Notes under the pieces: model-generated
Told to the model about the DNA's origin: nothing
Seen by the model: the letters and a program-made list of their open reading frames with translations, nothing else
Databases searched by the model: none
In this document: positions 32,570 through 40,204 of the stretch, piece after piece
How the letters are laid out: every line of letters begins with the position of its first letter
How positions within the stretch are numbered: the stretch's first letter is position 1
NCBI GenBank assembly: GCA_018970725.1
Contig: JAGWVU010000041.1
Location: 1-43,948 of the forward strand
Source: Verrucomicrobiota bacterium
GTDB lineage: Bacteria; Verrucomicrobiota; Verrucomicrobiia; Verrucomicrobiales; DEV007
DNA: 43,948 nucleotides
Reading direction: 5' to 3'
Position numbers and translations under genes: made by a program

Positions 32570-33817
32570 ATGAAATCGACCCGGCTTTTCCAGATTGTCC
32601 TCGCCCTCGCCTCCCCGCTCCCGTCCCTTCCCGCCTCCGATTGGCCTTGGTGGCGCGGCCCGCAGCGCAACGGAATGATTTCCGCAACGCCCGACCAAGA
32701 TCCTCCGGTAGACTTCGCGGACTCCCGTTCCGTCAAATGGACGGTGGATCTCCCCGGTCGCGCCCACGGGTCCGCCTGTGTCGCCGGCGACCGCGTCTTC
32801 CTGCCCTCGGCGGACGAGACCGCCAAGACCCAATCCATCCACGGGTTCGACCGGGCCACCGGACGTCTCCTCTGGACCACGGTGGTGCATCGGGACGGGA
32901 TGAACCAAAAATCCAACCGCAAGGAGAGTTGGGCCTCGGCCACCCCGGCCTGCGACGGTGAAAGGGTTTACATGAGCTTCGTCCACGGGGATGCCGTGTT
33001 CACCACGGCCCTCGGCCTGGACGGAAAACAACTCTGGCAGACCCGCATCTCCGAATTTGTCATCCATCAGGGTTATGGGGCCTCCCCGGCCGTTTGGGAG
33101 GATCTGGTGATCGTCGCGGCCGACAGCAAAGGCCCCGCCGGAGGAGCGGTTTGCGGCTTGGACCGGAAGACCGGAGCCGTCGTCTGGAAAAAAGCGCGCG
33201 AGGCCAAACCGAACTACACCTCCCCCATCATTCTCGAGGCTGCAGGCCGCACCCAGCTGTTCCTCAGCGGGATCGACAAAGTGACCAGCCTCGATCCCCG
33301 GGACGGTCGGGTGCTCTGGGAAACGGCGGGCGCCACCACCGAGTGCGTCACCTCCACGGTCACTGACGGCAAGCGGATTTTCACCAGCGGGGGATACCCG
33401 AAAAACCACGTCGCCGCCATCCTCGCGGATGGTTCCGGAACGGTCGCGTGGGAAAGCAAGGAACGCGTTTACGTCCCCTCCATGCTGGTGCGGGAGGGAC
33501 ATCTCTTCGCCGTCCTGGACAGCGGGGTGGCAGCCTGTTGGGACGCGGCCACCGGGGCGGAAAAGTGGAAGGAACGTCTCGGCGGCACCTTCAGCGCCTC
33601 GCCTGTGATGGTGAACGACAGGGTCTATGCCGCCAACGAGTCCGGCGAAATTTTCGTCTTCCGGGTGGCTCCGGACCGGATGGAGCTGCTGGGGCGGCAC
33701 AAGATCGCCGACGAAATTTTCGCGACGCCATCGATCGCGGACGGTCGGATCTATCTGCGCGTGGCGTTTCTCGAGGGCGAACGGCGCACCGAGAAGTTGC
33801 TTTGCCTCGGACGTTGA
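32570..33817 (+). CDS. Exported PQQ-like beta-propeller protein
   Basis: 415 residues from the ATG at 32570; an in-frame ATG at 32549 would add seven. The signal peptide (LFQIVLALASPLPSLPAS) leads into DWPWWRGPQRNG, a usual opening of exported pyrrolo-quinoline-quinone-like (WD40-type) propellers in Planctomycetes and Verrucomicrobia. Repeated blades follow, each marked by alternating strands ending in D and a following GxxxW: GFDRATGRLLW, GLDGKQLWQT, GLDRKTGAVVWKK, LDPRDGRVLWET, WDAATGAEKWKE. It is probably periplasmic and binds no evident cofactor; dehydrogenase residues are not seen. It diverges from the SSS symporter and precedes the APC permease by 45 nt on the same strand. Confidence 0.9.
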   Translation: MKSTRLFQIVLALASPLPSLPASDWPWWRGPQRNGMISATPDQDPPVDFADSRSVKWTVDLPGRAHGSACVAGDRVFLPSADETAKTQSIHGFDRATGRLLWTTVVHRDGMNQKSNRKESWASATPACDGERVYMSFVHGDAVFTTALGLDGKQLWQTRISEFVIHQGYGASPAVWEDLVIVAADSKGPAGGAVCGLDRKTGAVVWKKAREAKPNYTSPIILEAAGRTQLFLSGIDKVTSLDPRDGRVLWETAGATTECVTSTVTDGKRIFTSGGYPKNHVAAILADGSGTVAWESKERVYVPSMLVREGHLFAVLDSGVAACWDAATGAEKWKERLGGTFSASPVMVNDRVYAANESGEIFVFRVAPDRMELLGRHKIADEIFATPSIADGRIYLRVAFLEGERRTEKLLCLGR

Positions 33818-33862
33818 AAATTGCCGCTTGGCAGCCTCCGCTTCCTCGCCGAACGAACGTCC

Positions 33863-35248
33863 ATGCCGGCGCCCGTTTCCCCACCCGCGGACCCTCCCGA
33901 ACTCGCCCGCAAGCTGAACGGGTGGCAGGTTTTGCTTTACGGGCTCGGCTCGATGTTGGGCGCGGGAATCTACGGTTTGATCGGGCGGGCCGCCGAACAG
34001 TTGGGGAATGCGGTCTGGGCCGCGTTCCTCTTCGCCATGGTGGCGGCGCTCCTCACCGGACTGTCCTACGCCAGCGTGGGCAGCCGGTTTCCCAAGGCCG
34101 GCGGGGCGGCGTATGTCACCCACCGCGCTTTCGGCTGGCCCTTGCTGAGCTATGTCACGGGCCTTTCCATCACGATGAGTGGTCTCACCAGCATGGCCAC
34201 GGGCTCCCAGTTGATCGCGGAAACCTTGGACAAGGCCCTGCCCGCTGACCTTCCCGTCAAGGCCTTGGCCATCGGACTCGTGGCCCTTATCGGCTGGCTC
34301 GTCTTCCTGGGCATCGAGGAAAGCATGAGAGTCAACATTTTCTGCACGTTCGTCGAGGCCGGGGGCCTGCTCTTCATCATCTTCGCCGGCCTGCGCTTCT
34401 GGGGCGGCGTCAACTACCTCGAAACGGCGCACGACACTCCCTCCGCCGGTCCCGGTTCCGGTCTCGGGATCAGTCTGATCTTACAGGGCGCCGTCCTCAC
34501 CTTCTTCTCCTTCATCGGGTTCGAGGACATCCTCAACGTGAGCGAGGAAGTCAAGAACCCGCGCCGTGCCATCCCCTTCGGCTTGGTCGGAGCCATGCTG
34601 GTGGCCACCGCGATCTATCTGGCCGTGGCCATCACCGCCGTTTCCGTCGTTCCCTGGGCGGATCTGGCCGCCAGCAAAACCCCGCTCATGGACGTCGCGA
34701 AAAAGGCGGCCCCGTGGTTCAAGGACATCGATCGCGTCTATCTCGCGATCACCATTTTTGCGGTCGGAAACACCGCCCTGCTCAATTACATCATGGGCTC
34801 GCGCCTGCTCTACGGCATGAGCCGTCAATCCCTTCTTCCGGCTGTGATGGGCCGCATCCACCCACAACGCCGCACCCCTCACATCGCCATCCTCGTCCTC
34901 TGGGCCATCGTCAGCCTGCTCGTCCTCAGCGGCAGTGTGAAGCAATTGGCCGAAGCCACGGTGATGCTGCTTCTTACTGTATTCGCTATCGTCAACACCG
35001 CCCTCGTGATCCTCCAGCGCCGTCGGGACGAACCTCCCGGCAGCTTCGAAATCCCCACTGTCATCCCCGTCGCCGGAGCCGTCGTCTGTCTGCTGCTCCT
35101 CTTCTCACGCATCCAGGGTGGCTTTGCCTCGGAAAAACCGGAACTCCGTATCGCCCCGCTCATCGCCCTCGGAATCATCGGCGCCTCGGTCGCCCTCTTT
35201 TTCGCCACCCAGCGCGCCAAGACGTCGCCCCCAGGAAAAAACCCGTGA
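33863..35248 (+). CDS. APC family amino acid permease
   Basis: 461 residues from the ATG at 33863 (a TTG at 33821 is possible). Twelve membrane helices are predicted. The first is typical of the APC superfamily: GSMLGAGIYGLIG with the unwound GxG substrate region, and later FFSFIGFEDILNVSEEVKNP, the conserved 'fF.f.Gfd....v.eE.knP' segment of helix 6 and the following loop. These transporters import or exchange amino acids or polyamines. It follows the PQQ-propeller gene by 45 nt on the same strand and might be co-transcribed. It converges on the aminotransferase gene with a 6-nt gap. The substrate cannot be assigned. Confidence 0.92.
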   Translation: MPAPVSPPADPPELARKLNGWQVLLYGLGSMLGAGIYGLIGRAAEQLGNAVWAAFLFAMVAALLTGLSYASVGSRFPKAGGAAYVTHRAFGWPLLSYVTGLSITMSGLTSMATGSQLIAETLDKALPADLPVKALAIGLVALIGWLVFLGIEESMRVNIFCTFVEAGGLLFIIFAGLRFWGGVNYLETAHDTPSAGPGSGLGISLILQGAVLTFFSFIGFEDILNVSEEVKNPRRAIPFGLVGAMLVATAIYLAVAITAVSVVPWADLAASKTPLMDVAKKAAPWFKDIDRVYLAITIFAVGNTALLNYIMGSRLLYGMSRQSLLPAVMGRIHPQRRTPHIAILVLWAIVSLLVLSGSVKQLAEATVMLLLTVFAIVNTALVILQRRRDEPPGSFEIPTVIPVAGAVVCLLLLFSRIQGGFASEKPELRIAPLIALGIIGASVALFFATQRAKTSPPGKNP

Positions 35249-35254
35249 CGCGGC

Positions 35255-36001
35255 TCAGGCGGACGGTGCCAGACCGGGAACCTGCCGGAGACGGAGCGTC
35301 ACCTCCCCCGGCGCCGGCAACTCGCGCTCATCGATCCGGACAATCCCCTGCACGCCCCGCAGGCTGGAGGTGAGGAAAGCCTCCCGGCAAGTGGCCAAGT
35401 CAGCGGGCGGACCGCTCTCTTCCCTCACCTCGATTCCCCTCTCCCGACACCGCTCGAGGACCACTTCCCGCATCACCCCGGGAAGGCAACCGGAGGCCAG
35501 CGGCGGCGTGATCAAGCAGCCATCCCGGCGGACCAGAAACAGGTTGGAAGTCGCGCCCTCGCAAAGTTCGCCCCGCGTGTTCGCGAGGATGGCTTCGTCC
35601 GCCCCACGTTCTCGCGCCTCCCGCAAAGCCACGAGGTTCCCGGCGTAAGAAGTCGCCTTGATCCCGGCCAAAGCATCGCGCTCATTGCGGACGAAAGGGC
35701 TCGTCACCACCGCTGCCGTGGCCGGATACGGACTCAGGGCGGTGGCGGTCACCAGAACCGTCCCGGGAACGGCGGTGATGCGAAGCCGGGACAACCCCCG
35801 TTCCAAGCCGTTTTCCACCATGAGCCGGCGCAGAGCGGGCTCCAGCGTCCCGACATCAGGAACCGGTCCCACCCCCAACCGCGCCGCCCCCCCGGCCAAC
35901 CGCCGGAGGTGCCGGTCCAGAAAGCAAGGCCTGCCGTCCCTCCCCAACAAGGTTTCGAAGACCCCCCAGCCGACCAGCCAACCCGGATTGTCCGCCTCCA
36001 A
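35255..36001 (-). CDS. Class IV aminotransferase (PabC/IlvE-like), start uncertain
   Basis: The enzyme family uses PLP (BCAT, D-amino acid aminotransferase, aminodeoxychorismate lyase). Visible are GVFETLLGRDGRPCFLDRHL, the PLP lysine in GIKATSYAGNLVALREARE, and the phosphate loop GELCEGATSNLF. The last part includes LPGVMREVVLE and FLTSSLRGVQGI. From the TTG at 36001 the product is 248 residues. Homology, however, continues upstream through the usual first strand RVWINGRLCDAADPV to about 36046, and that frame holds no ATG, GTG or TTG between 36001 and the region antisense to the next gene. Either the true start is rare, the N-terminus is shortened, or a frameshift lies just upstream, where an out-of-frame GTGATG is present. 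Choice among PabC, IlvE or Dat is open. Confidence 0.8.
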   Translation of the reverse strand: MEADNPGWLVGWGVFETLLGRDGRPCFLDRHLRRLAGGAARLGVGPVPDVGTLEPALRRLMVENGLERGLSRLRITAVPGTVLVTATALSPYPATAAVVTSPFVRNERDALAGIKATSYAGNLVALREARERGADEAILANTRGELCEGATSNLFLVRRDGCLITPPLASGCLPGVMREVVLERCRERGIEVREESGPPADLATCREAFLTSSLRGVQGIVRIDERELPAPGEVTLRLRQVPGLAPSA

Positions 36002-36238
36002 GACCGGATCAGCCGCGTCGCAAAGCCTGCCATTGATCCAGACGCGAAGAGACGGCCGGTCATCACCGGGAGTTGGAAGTTGCGGTTCGATGTCGGAGAC
36101 TTCGCTCCGATCCGCGTTGTCTTCAACTGCGATGCACCCGGGGAACGAGTTCGTCGGATTCCAAGCTTGATGGCGGGGCGGGGCGGGATAGGCTTGGGAG
36201 TGCGGTCCGGACGGTGGATCGTCCTTTGGACCCTGGTC

Positions 36239-36862
36239 ATGAGGTTGCCGTTCCCTTTGAAAGTGATTTTGGCGTTGTTCCTGATCTGGGGAGCCACGGG
36301 AGCCGTGGTTTGGTTGGCCGGACGGGGCCGGGTCACGCCGGAGTCGATCGCGGCTTATGTGGAAAGTCATCCATTGGACCCGGCGGCGGATGCGGCGGGA
36401 AGGGAGCAGGTGATCCGCCGCGTGGCGGACCAGATCAACCGGCTGGATGCGGAGCAACGGCAGACGGCGCGCAACCGCCGGGATGGTTCCGGGCAAGCGA
36501 TGCGGAATTTCTTTGCCGGAATGCGCCCTGAAGAGCGGGCCCTCTTCGTGGAATTGACCATCGGGCCGACATTCAGCCACCTCATGGCCTCGTTCAACCA
36601 GATGAGCCGTGAGGAGCGGCGCGGGATTGCAAGCAACGCGATCGAGCGGTTGCGCAAAGAGGGCGCGGTGCCTCCCGAGGAGGCGAGGCTTTGGGAAGAG
36701 CAAGGCCCGGAAGTGCTGGAGAAAGTGGTGAGCCAGGGCCTGCGATCCTATTATCAGGAAGCGAGCGCGGACACGAAACTGGACTTCGCTCCGGTCTTGG
36801 AAGCGATGCAACGCGTGCTGCAATCTCCGCGCGGACAATGGAAACAAAAACCCGCCTACTGA
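36239..36862 (+). CDS. Small membrane-anchored helical protein, unknown
   Basis: 207 residues with one N-terminal membrane helix (PLKVILALFLIWGATGAVVWLAG) and a mostly helical, charged remainder. The ATG at 36239 is preferred because it places the helix at the N-terminus; in-frame starts exist at 36170 and 36200 (GTG). Short stretches such as MRPEERALFVELTIGPTFSH and FNQMSREERRGIASNAIERL suggest a compact bundle on one side of the membrane. I do not recognise the family. Its last 25 bases overlap the start of the pseudopilin gene, and the ABC ATPase and permease follow by ATGA, so it leads a four-gene unit. Confidence 0.7.
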   Translation: MRLPFPLKVILALFLIWGATGAVVWLAGRGRVTPESIAAYVESHPLDPAADAAGREQVIRRVADQINRLDAEQRQTARNRRDGSGQAMRNFFAGMRPEERALFVELTIGPTFSHLMASFNQMSREERRGIASNAIERLRKEGAVPPEEARLWEEQGPEVLEKVVSQGLRSYYQEASADTKLDFAPVLEAMQRVLQSPRGQWKQKPAY

Positions 36863-37380
36863 CCCGCCGGGCCCTGACGCTGGTGGAGTGCCTGCTCGCC
36901 CTGGGCCTTCTGGGGGTGCTGGCCGTAATTGGGTTTCCCGTTCTCACCCGGATGCGGGACCAGGCCCGGGCGGTGCAATGCTCGGCCCACCTGCGTGCGC
37001 TCGGCAACGCGCTCCAAATCTATCTGCAGGATCACCAGCAAACCATGCCCGTGATGGAAGCGGGACGGAGCGACCGGAACGAAGCACCGGCGGTCCTCGA
37101 CACCGTGCTGGCGGACTATGTGGAGACACCGGTGGTCTTCCGGTGCCCGGCGGACGATTCCCTCCAGGCGAAGACCGGCACGAGTTATTTTTGGAATAGC
37201 ACCCTGAACGGGCAACGCGCGAGCTCGCTCCGTTTTTTGCTGACGCGTGATCAGGGCCGGATCCCGGTGTTCTCCGACAAAGAGAACTTCCACCGGGGCG
37301 TGGGGGACGGGGTGAACGTGCTCTATGCGGACGGACACGTGGAAAAGGAAGTGCGCTTCACAGTGGGTCCATCGCGATGA
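36838..37380 (+). CDS. Pseudopilin-like prepilin with C-terminal DG motif
   Basis: 180 residues. After TRRA comes the processing site LTLVE: cleavage before L with Glu at +5, then a hydrophobic helix CLLALGLLGVLAVIGF. This is the class III/type IV prepilin signature. A helix with QARAVQCSAHLRALGNALQI continues it, and the C-terminal end NVLYADGHVEKEVRF is the strand-plus-DG element common in Verrucomicrobia and Planctomycetes general-secretion pseudopilins. It starts inside the end of the upstream membrane-protein gene (25-nt overlap) and its stop overlaps the ABC ATPase by ATGA. Its link to an ABC-2 transporter rather than a T2SS cluster is unusual. Confidence 0.85.
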   Translation: METKTRLLTRRALTLVECLLALGLLGVLAVIGFPVLTRMRDQARAVQCSAHLRALGNALQIYLQDHQQTMPVMEAGRSDRNEAPAVLDTVLADYVETPVVFRCPADDSLQAKTGTSYFWNSTLNGQRASSLRFLLTRDQGRIPVFSDKENFHRGVGDGVNVLYADGHVEKEVRFTVGPSR

Positions 37381-38267
37381 TCCGGTTTGAACAAGTCAGC
37401 AAGCGATTTCAGGGGGCGGCGGTCCCGGCCTTGCGCGAGGTCTCGTTCTCGGTGGAGGAGGGCGGGATTTTCGGGATGCTGGGCCACAACGGAGCCGGCA
37501 AAAGCACGGCGCTGGGCGTGTTGTTGGGGCTGGTTCATCCAGATCAGGGGGAAGCGTGGATCGGAGGAGTTTCAGTTCAACGGGCCCGGGAAGCGGCGTT
37601 GCGCGAGGTCGGCGCCATTTTTGAATCCCCGCGATTTTACGATTATCTGACGGGCTGGGAGAACCTGATGCTCTTGACAGCCTACTCCGGCTTCCGGGAC
37701 GAGGCTCTGGCCCGTGAGACCGTGGCGTGGGCCGGGTTGGAAGGGGCGATCGACCGACGGGTCTCCGGCTACAGCCAGGGCATGCGGCAACGGCTCGCCT
37801 TTGCCCAGGCGCTCCTCCCGCGGCCCCGGGTGCTGTTGCTGGACGAACCCACGAACGGACTGGATCCGGACGGGATCATCGAGGTGCGGCACCGGATTGG
37901 CGATCTTCGGGACCGGTATGGCATGACGGTGATTCTCTGTTCCCACCTCCTCACGGAAGTGGAACGTGTTTGCGACCGAGTGCTGATTCTCCGGCAGGGG
38001 CGGAAGGTTTACGAGGGCCCTTGCCGCGGCGAGGAGGAAGGGCCCCGGATCCACCGGCTTGAATGCTCCCCGGAAGATTGGGAACGCGTCCGGGCTCTGC
38101 TTCCGGCCCTCGCGATCCCCATCGCCGGCCCTTGGCGGATCGCGATTCCGCCCGACCGGGACGCGGCGGAGATTCTCGCGATGCTGGTCGAAAGCGGCAT
38201 CCGGGTGCGCCAGTTCCACCGGGAAAGCGGCACGCTGGAAAGCCTTTACGAGGAGGCGGGCCGATGA
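37377..38267 (+). CDS. ABC transporter ATP-binding protein
   Basis: 296 residues: Walker A GHNGAGKST (36-44), signature YSQGMRQRLA, Walker B VLLLDEPTNGLDP, and the switch histidine in VILCSHLLTEVER. The C-terminal extension of about 70 residues matches ATPases paired with ABC-2 permeases. It overlaps the pseudopilin gene by four bases upstream and the permease by four bases downstream (ATGA at 38264-38267). It should power export; what is moved is not known. Confidence 0.93.
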   Translation: MIRFEQVSKRFQGAAVPALREVSFSVEEGGIFGMLGHNGAGKSTALGVLLGLVHPDQGEAWIGGVSVQRAREAALREVGAIFESPRFYDYLTGWENLMLLTAYSGFRDEALARETVAWAGLEGAIDRRVSGYSQGMRQRLAFAQALLPRPRVLLLDEPTNGLDPDGIIEVRHRIGDLRDRYGMTVILCSHLLTEVERVCDRVLILRQGRKVYEGPCRGEEEGPRIHRLECSPEDWERVRALLPALAIPIAGPWRIAIPPDRDAAEILAMLVESGIRVRQFHRESGTLESLYEEAGR

Positions 38268-39121
38268 GGGGACCGCTGGGATTTTTCCGGATCACCGGGA
38301 GTGAATTGCGCCGGATGTTCGCCCGGCCGCGGACCTACCTCGGTTATGCAGCCTTCTTTCTGTTCAACGTGCTGTTTCTCCTCCTCATGAGCCGGCCCGG
38401 CCCGAGCCGGCTTTTCCGGCTTCCCTTGGAACGGGCCGGTTACCTCTTCGAGGACTACTTTTCCGCGTTGACCCTCGCCTACAGCATGGTCGCGCTCACC
38501 ACGGTCTTCCTCGCCACCCTCTTTTTCCCGCTCGTCGCCGGGGACATCGTGGCCAAAGAAGTGGAGGATGGAAACCTGCGGCTCCTGTTGTCGCGCCCGG
38601 TCTCCCGGTTCCACCTCCTGCTGAGCAAGTTCATCGCCTGCCAACTCTACACGGTCACCCTGGTACTCTTCATCGGGCTGATCTCACTGGTGACCGGCGG
38701 GTTTCTGGCCAGATGGAACGGCGGTCTCTTCGCGTTCGCCCCGGAGCGCGGGTTGTTCGCGACGTTCCCCTTCGCCGCAGGCCTGGTCCGCTTCGCGCTG
38801 GCCCTCCTTTGCGTGGCAGCGAGCATGGGCACGGTCACCAGCGTGGCCTTCTTTTTCTCCTGCCAACGAATGAAGCCGGCGGCGGCCACGATTCTGACGG
38901 TCTGCCTTTTTTTCATCGACGCCATCTTCTCCCGCGTCCCCTACTTCGCGGAGTATGAGGATTGGTTTCTCACCTCCCGGATGGCGGCTTGGCTCGATGC
39001 CTTCCGGGAACGGGTGCCGGTCCATGAACTGCTGCAAAATTACGCGATCCTCGCCGGGATCTCCCTGACTTGTTTCGTCCTGGGATGGGCCGTGTTCGAG
39101 CGGCGGGATCTCAAGGCTTGA
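38264..39121 (+). CDS. ABC-2 type transporter permease
   Basis: 285 residues with about six membrane helices. The opening FRITGSELRRMFARPRTYL is the cytoplasmic start of ABC-2 permeases. A conserved block, AGDIVAKEVEDGNLRLLLSRP followed by VSRFHLLLSKFI, is the 'E...gtl..lLs.PisR...ilgK' region that contacts the ATPase. Start overlaps the ATPase stop. The last 11 bases overlap antisense the end of the ThuA-like gene, a convergent overlap. Together with the ATPase it forms an exporter. Confidence 0.9.
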   Translation: MRGPLGFFRITGSELRRMFARPRTYLGYAAFFLFNVLFLLLMSRPGPSRLFRLPLERAGYLFEDYFSALTLAYSMVALTTVFLATLFFPLVAGDIVAKEVEDGNLRLLLSRPVSRFHLLLSKFIACQLYTVTLVLFIGLISLVTGGFLARWNGGLFAFAPERGLFATFPFAAGLVRFALALLCVAASMGTVTSVAFFFSCQRMKPAAATILTVCLFFIDAIFSRVPYFAEYEDWFLTSRMAAWLDAFRERVPVHELLQNYAILAGISLTCFVLGWAVFERRDLKA

Positions 39122-40043
39122 GCCGGGCACCGTTCCCGGGCGATTCCACGGGTTTGGTTTTCGGGAGGAAAATCTTGCGGTCGAGATTCCGGCCGAGATC
39201 GACCGGGGCCGGGATATCGGTCCCGGCGGCGGGGATTGAAAGACCGGCGGTCCAGAGCAAAGCGTTGAGCAGGAGGCGGCGCTGGGGTGCGACGCCCCAG
39301 CTCACGTGCAGATCGCAACCGGTGAACCCGGCACTGCGTCCACCGCCGGGCCGTTCATAAGCCCAGGCTACGGTTTCCTCACGACCGAGGTGCGCCTTGG
39401 CATGAGCGGTTTTGCGGCTCCCGTCCGGCATCCGGGCCGCCAGCAGCGGAGTGACGCCGCGTTCCGCGAAATGCAGGTTGTAAAGCCATCCGTCTTTTTT
39501 CAAGGCGAAAGGCTGCAGACCGCTGGTCACGGGATGCGCCGGTATGGAGGTGAATTCCACGTCCCAGTGCCCCCGGCAACCAATGTCCGGCTGGAAGACG
39601 GCTCCGAACCATTCCTTGAAAGAACCGGCGAGTTCCGCAGGACAATCAACCGCCTGATGAAGAACGATGAAACCCGTGCCGGCGTCCGCCAGGGCCTGCA
39701 CTTTCGCCCGGCGCACCGGATCGAGAAAGGGCAACTTCGGGCCACCATCGAGGTAAAACAAAACCACCCGGGCCCCTTCGAGGACCGCCGGATTTTCCGG
39801 CCACCCGTCCGCCACCATCACCGGGGCCACACCCGGAATCGCCGCAAGCCATTCCCGGAGCAGGGCGCATCCCGCGAAATACTCGTGTTGCCCCGGCTTG
39901 TTGCTCGGGCTGCCGGCAAGAAGCACGATCTTGGCCAGCGAGGCGTCCCGCGGCAGCACCTCCAGCGGAACCTGACGCTGCTCCATGGTGATTTCCGCCC
40001 GCAGCGAAACGATGAGAAGGAGATTGAGGAAGGGGCCTTTCAT
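39111..40043 (-). CDS. ThuA-like (trehalose utilisation) domain protein
   Basis: 310 residues from the ATG at 40043, with a short hydrophobic N-terminus (LNLLLIVSLRAE) that may be a signal peptide; a longer frame starts at 40103. The ThuA class I glutamine-amidotransferase-like fold is recognisable: IVLLAGSPSNKPGQHEY, ARVVLFYLDGGPKLPFLDP, FIVLHQAVDCPAELAG, then HPVTSGLQPFALKKDGWLYN, and the late ETVAWAYERPGGGRSAGFTG. ThuA-like proteins are abundant in Verrucomicrobia and Planctomycetes and are linked to sugar metabolism, but their reaction is not established. The stop overlaps by 11 bases, antisense, the end of the ABC permease gene. Confidence 0.88.
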   Translation of the reverse strand: MKGPFLNLLLIVSLRAEITMEQRQVPLEVLPRDASLAKIVLLAGSPSNKPGQHEYFAGCALLREWLAAIPGVAPVMVADGWPENPAVLEGARVVLFYLDGGPKLPFLDPVRRAKVQALADAGTGFIVLHQAVDCPAELAGSFKEWFGAVFQPDIGCRGHWDVEFTSIPAHPVTSGLQPFALKKDGWLYNLHFAERGVTPLLAARMPDGSRKTAHAKAHLGREETVAWAYERPGGGRSAGFTGCDLHVSWGVAPQRRLLLNALLWTAGLSIPAAGTDIPAPVDLGRNLDRKIFLPKTKPVESPGNGARLKP

Positions 40044-40156
40044 GGGGAAAAGATCATCGGATGCCTCCAGACGGAAACGGTCCGCAGATTTGGATCCCAC
40101 CATTGTTCACGAGACAAGCATCCGCATCAAGCCTGTTAGAAGCCGCCGCGAAGCCT

Positions 40157-40204
40157 AAGTTTAAAAAAGCATTAAATATTGTAATTTATTGTATTTATTG
40201 AATT
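40157..40204 (+). promoter_or_regulatory. AT-rich promoter region of the pilin-like gene
   Basis: About 48 bases directly upstream of the start are very AT-rich (runs TTTAAAAAA, ATTAAATATTG, TAATTTATTG, TATTTATTG) in an otherwise GC-rich sequence. Several -10-like hexamers (TAAATA, TAATTT, TATTTA) lie in it; a single pair of boxes cannot be chosen with confidence. Confidence 0.4.
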
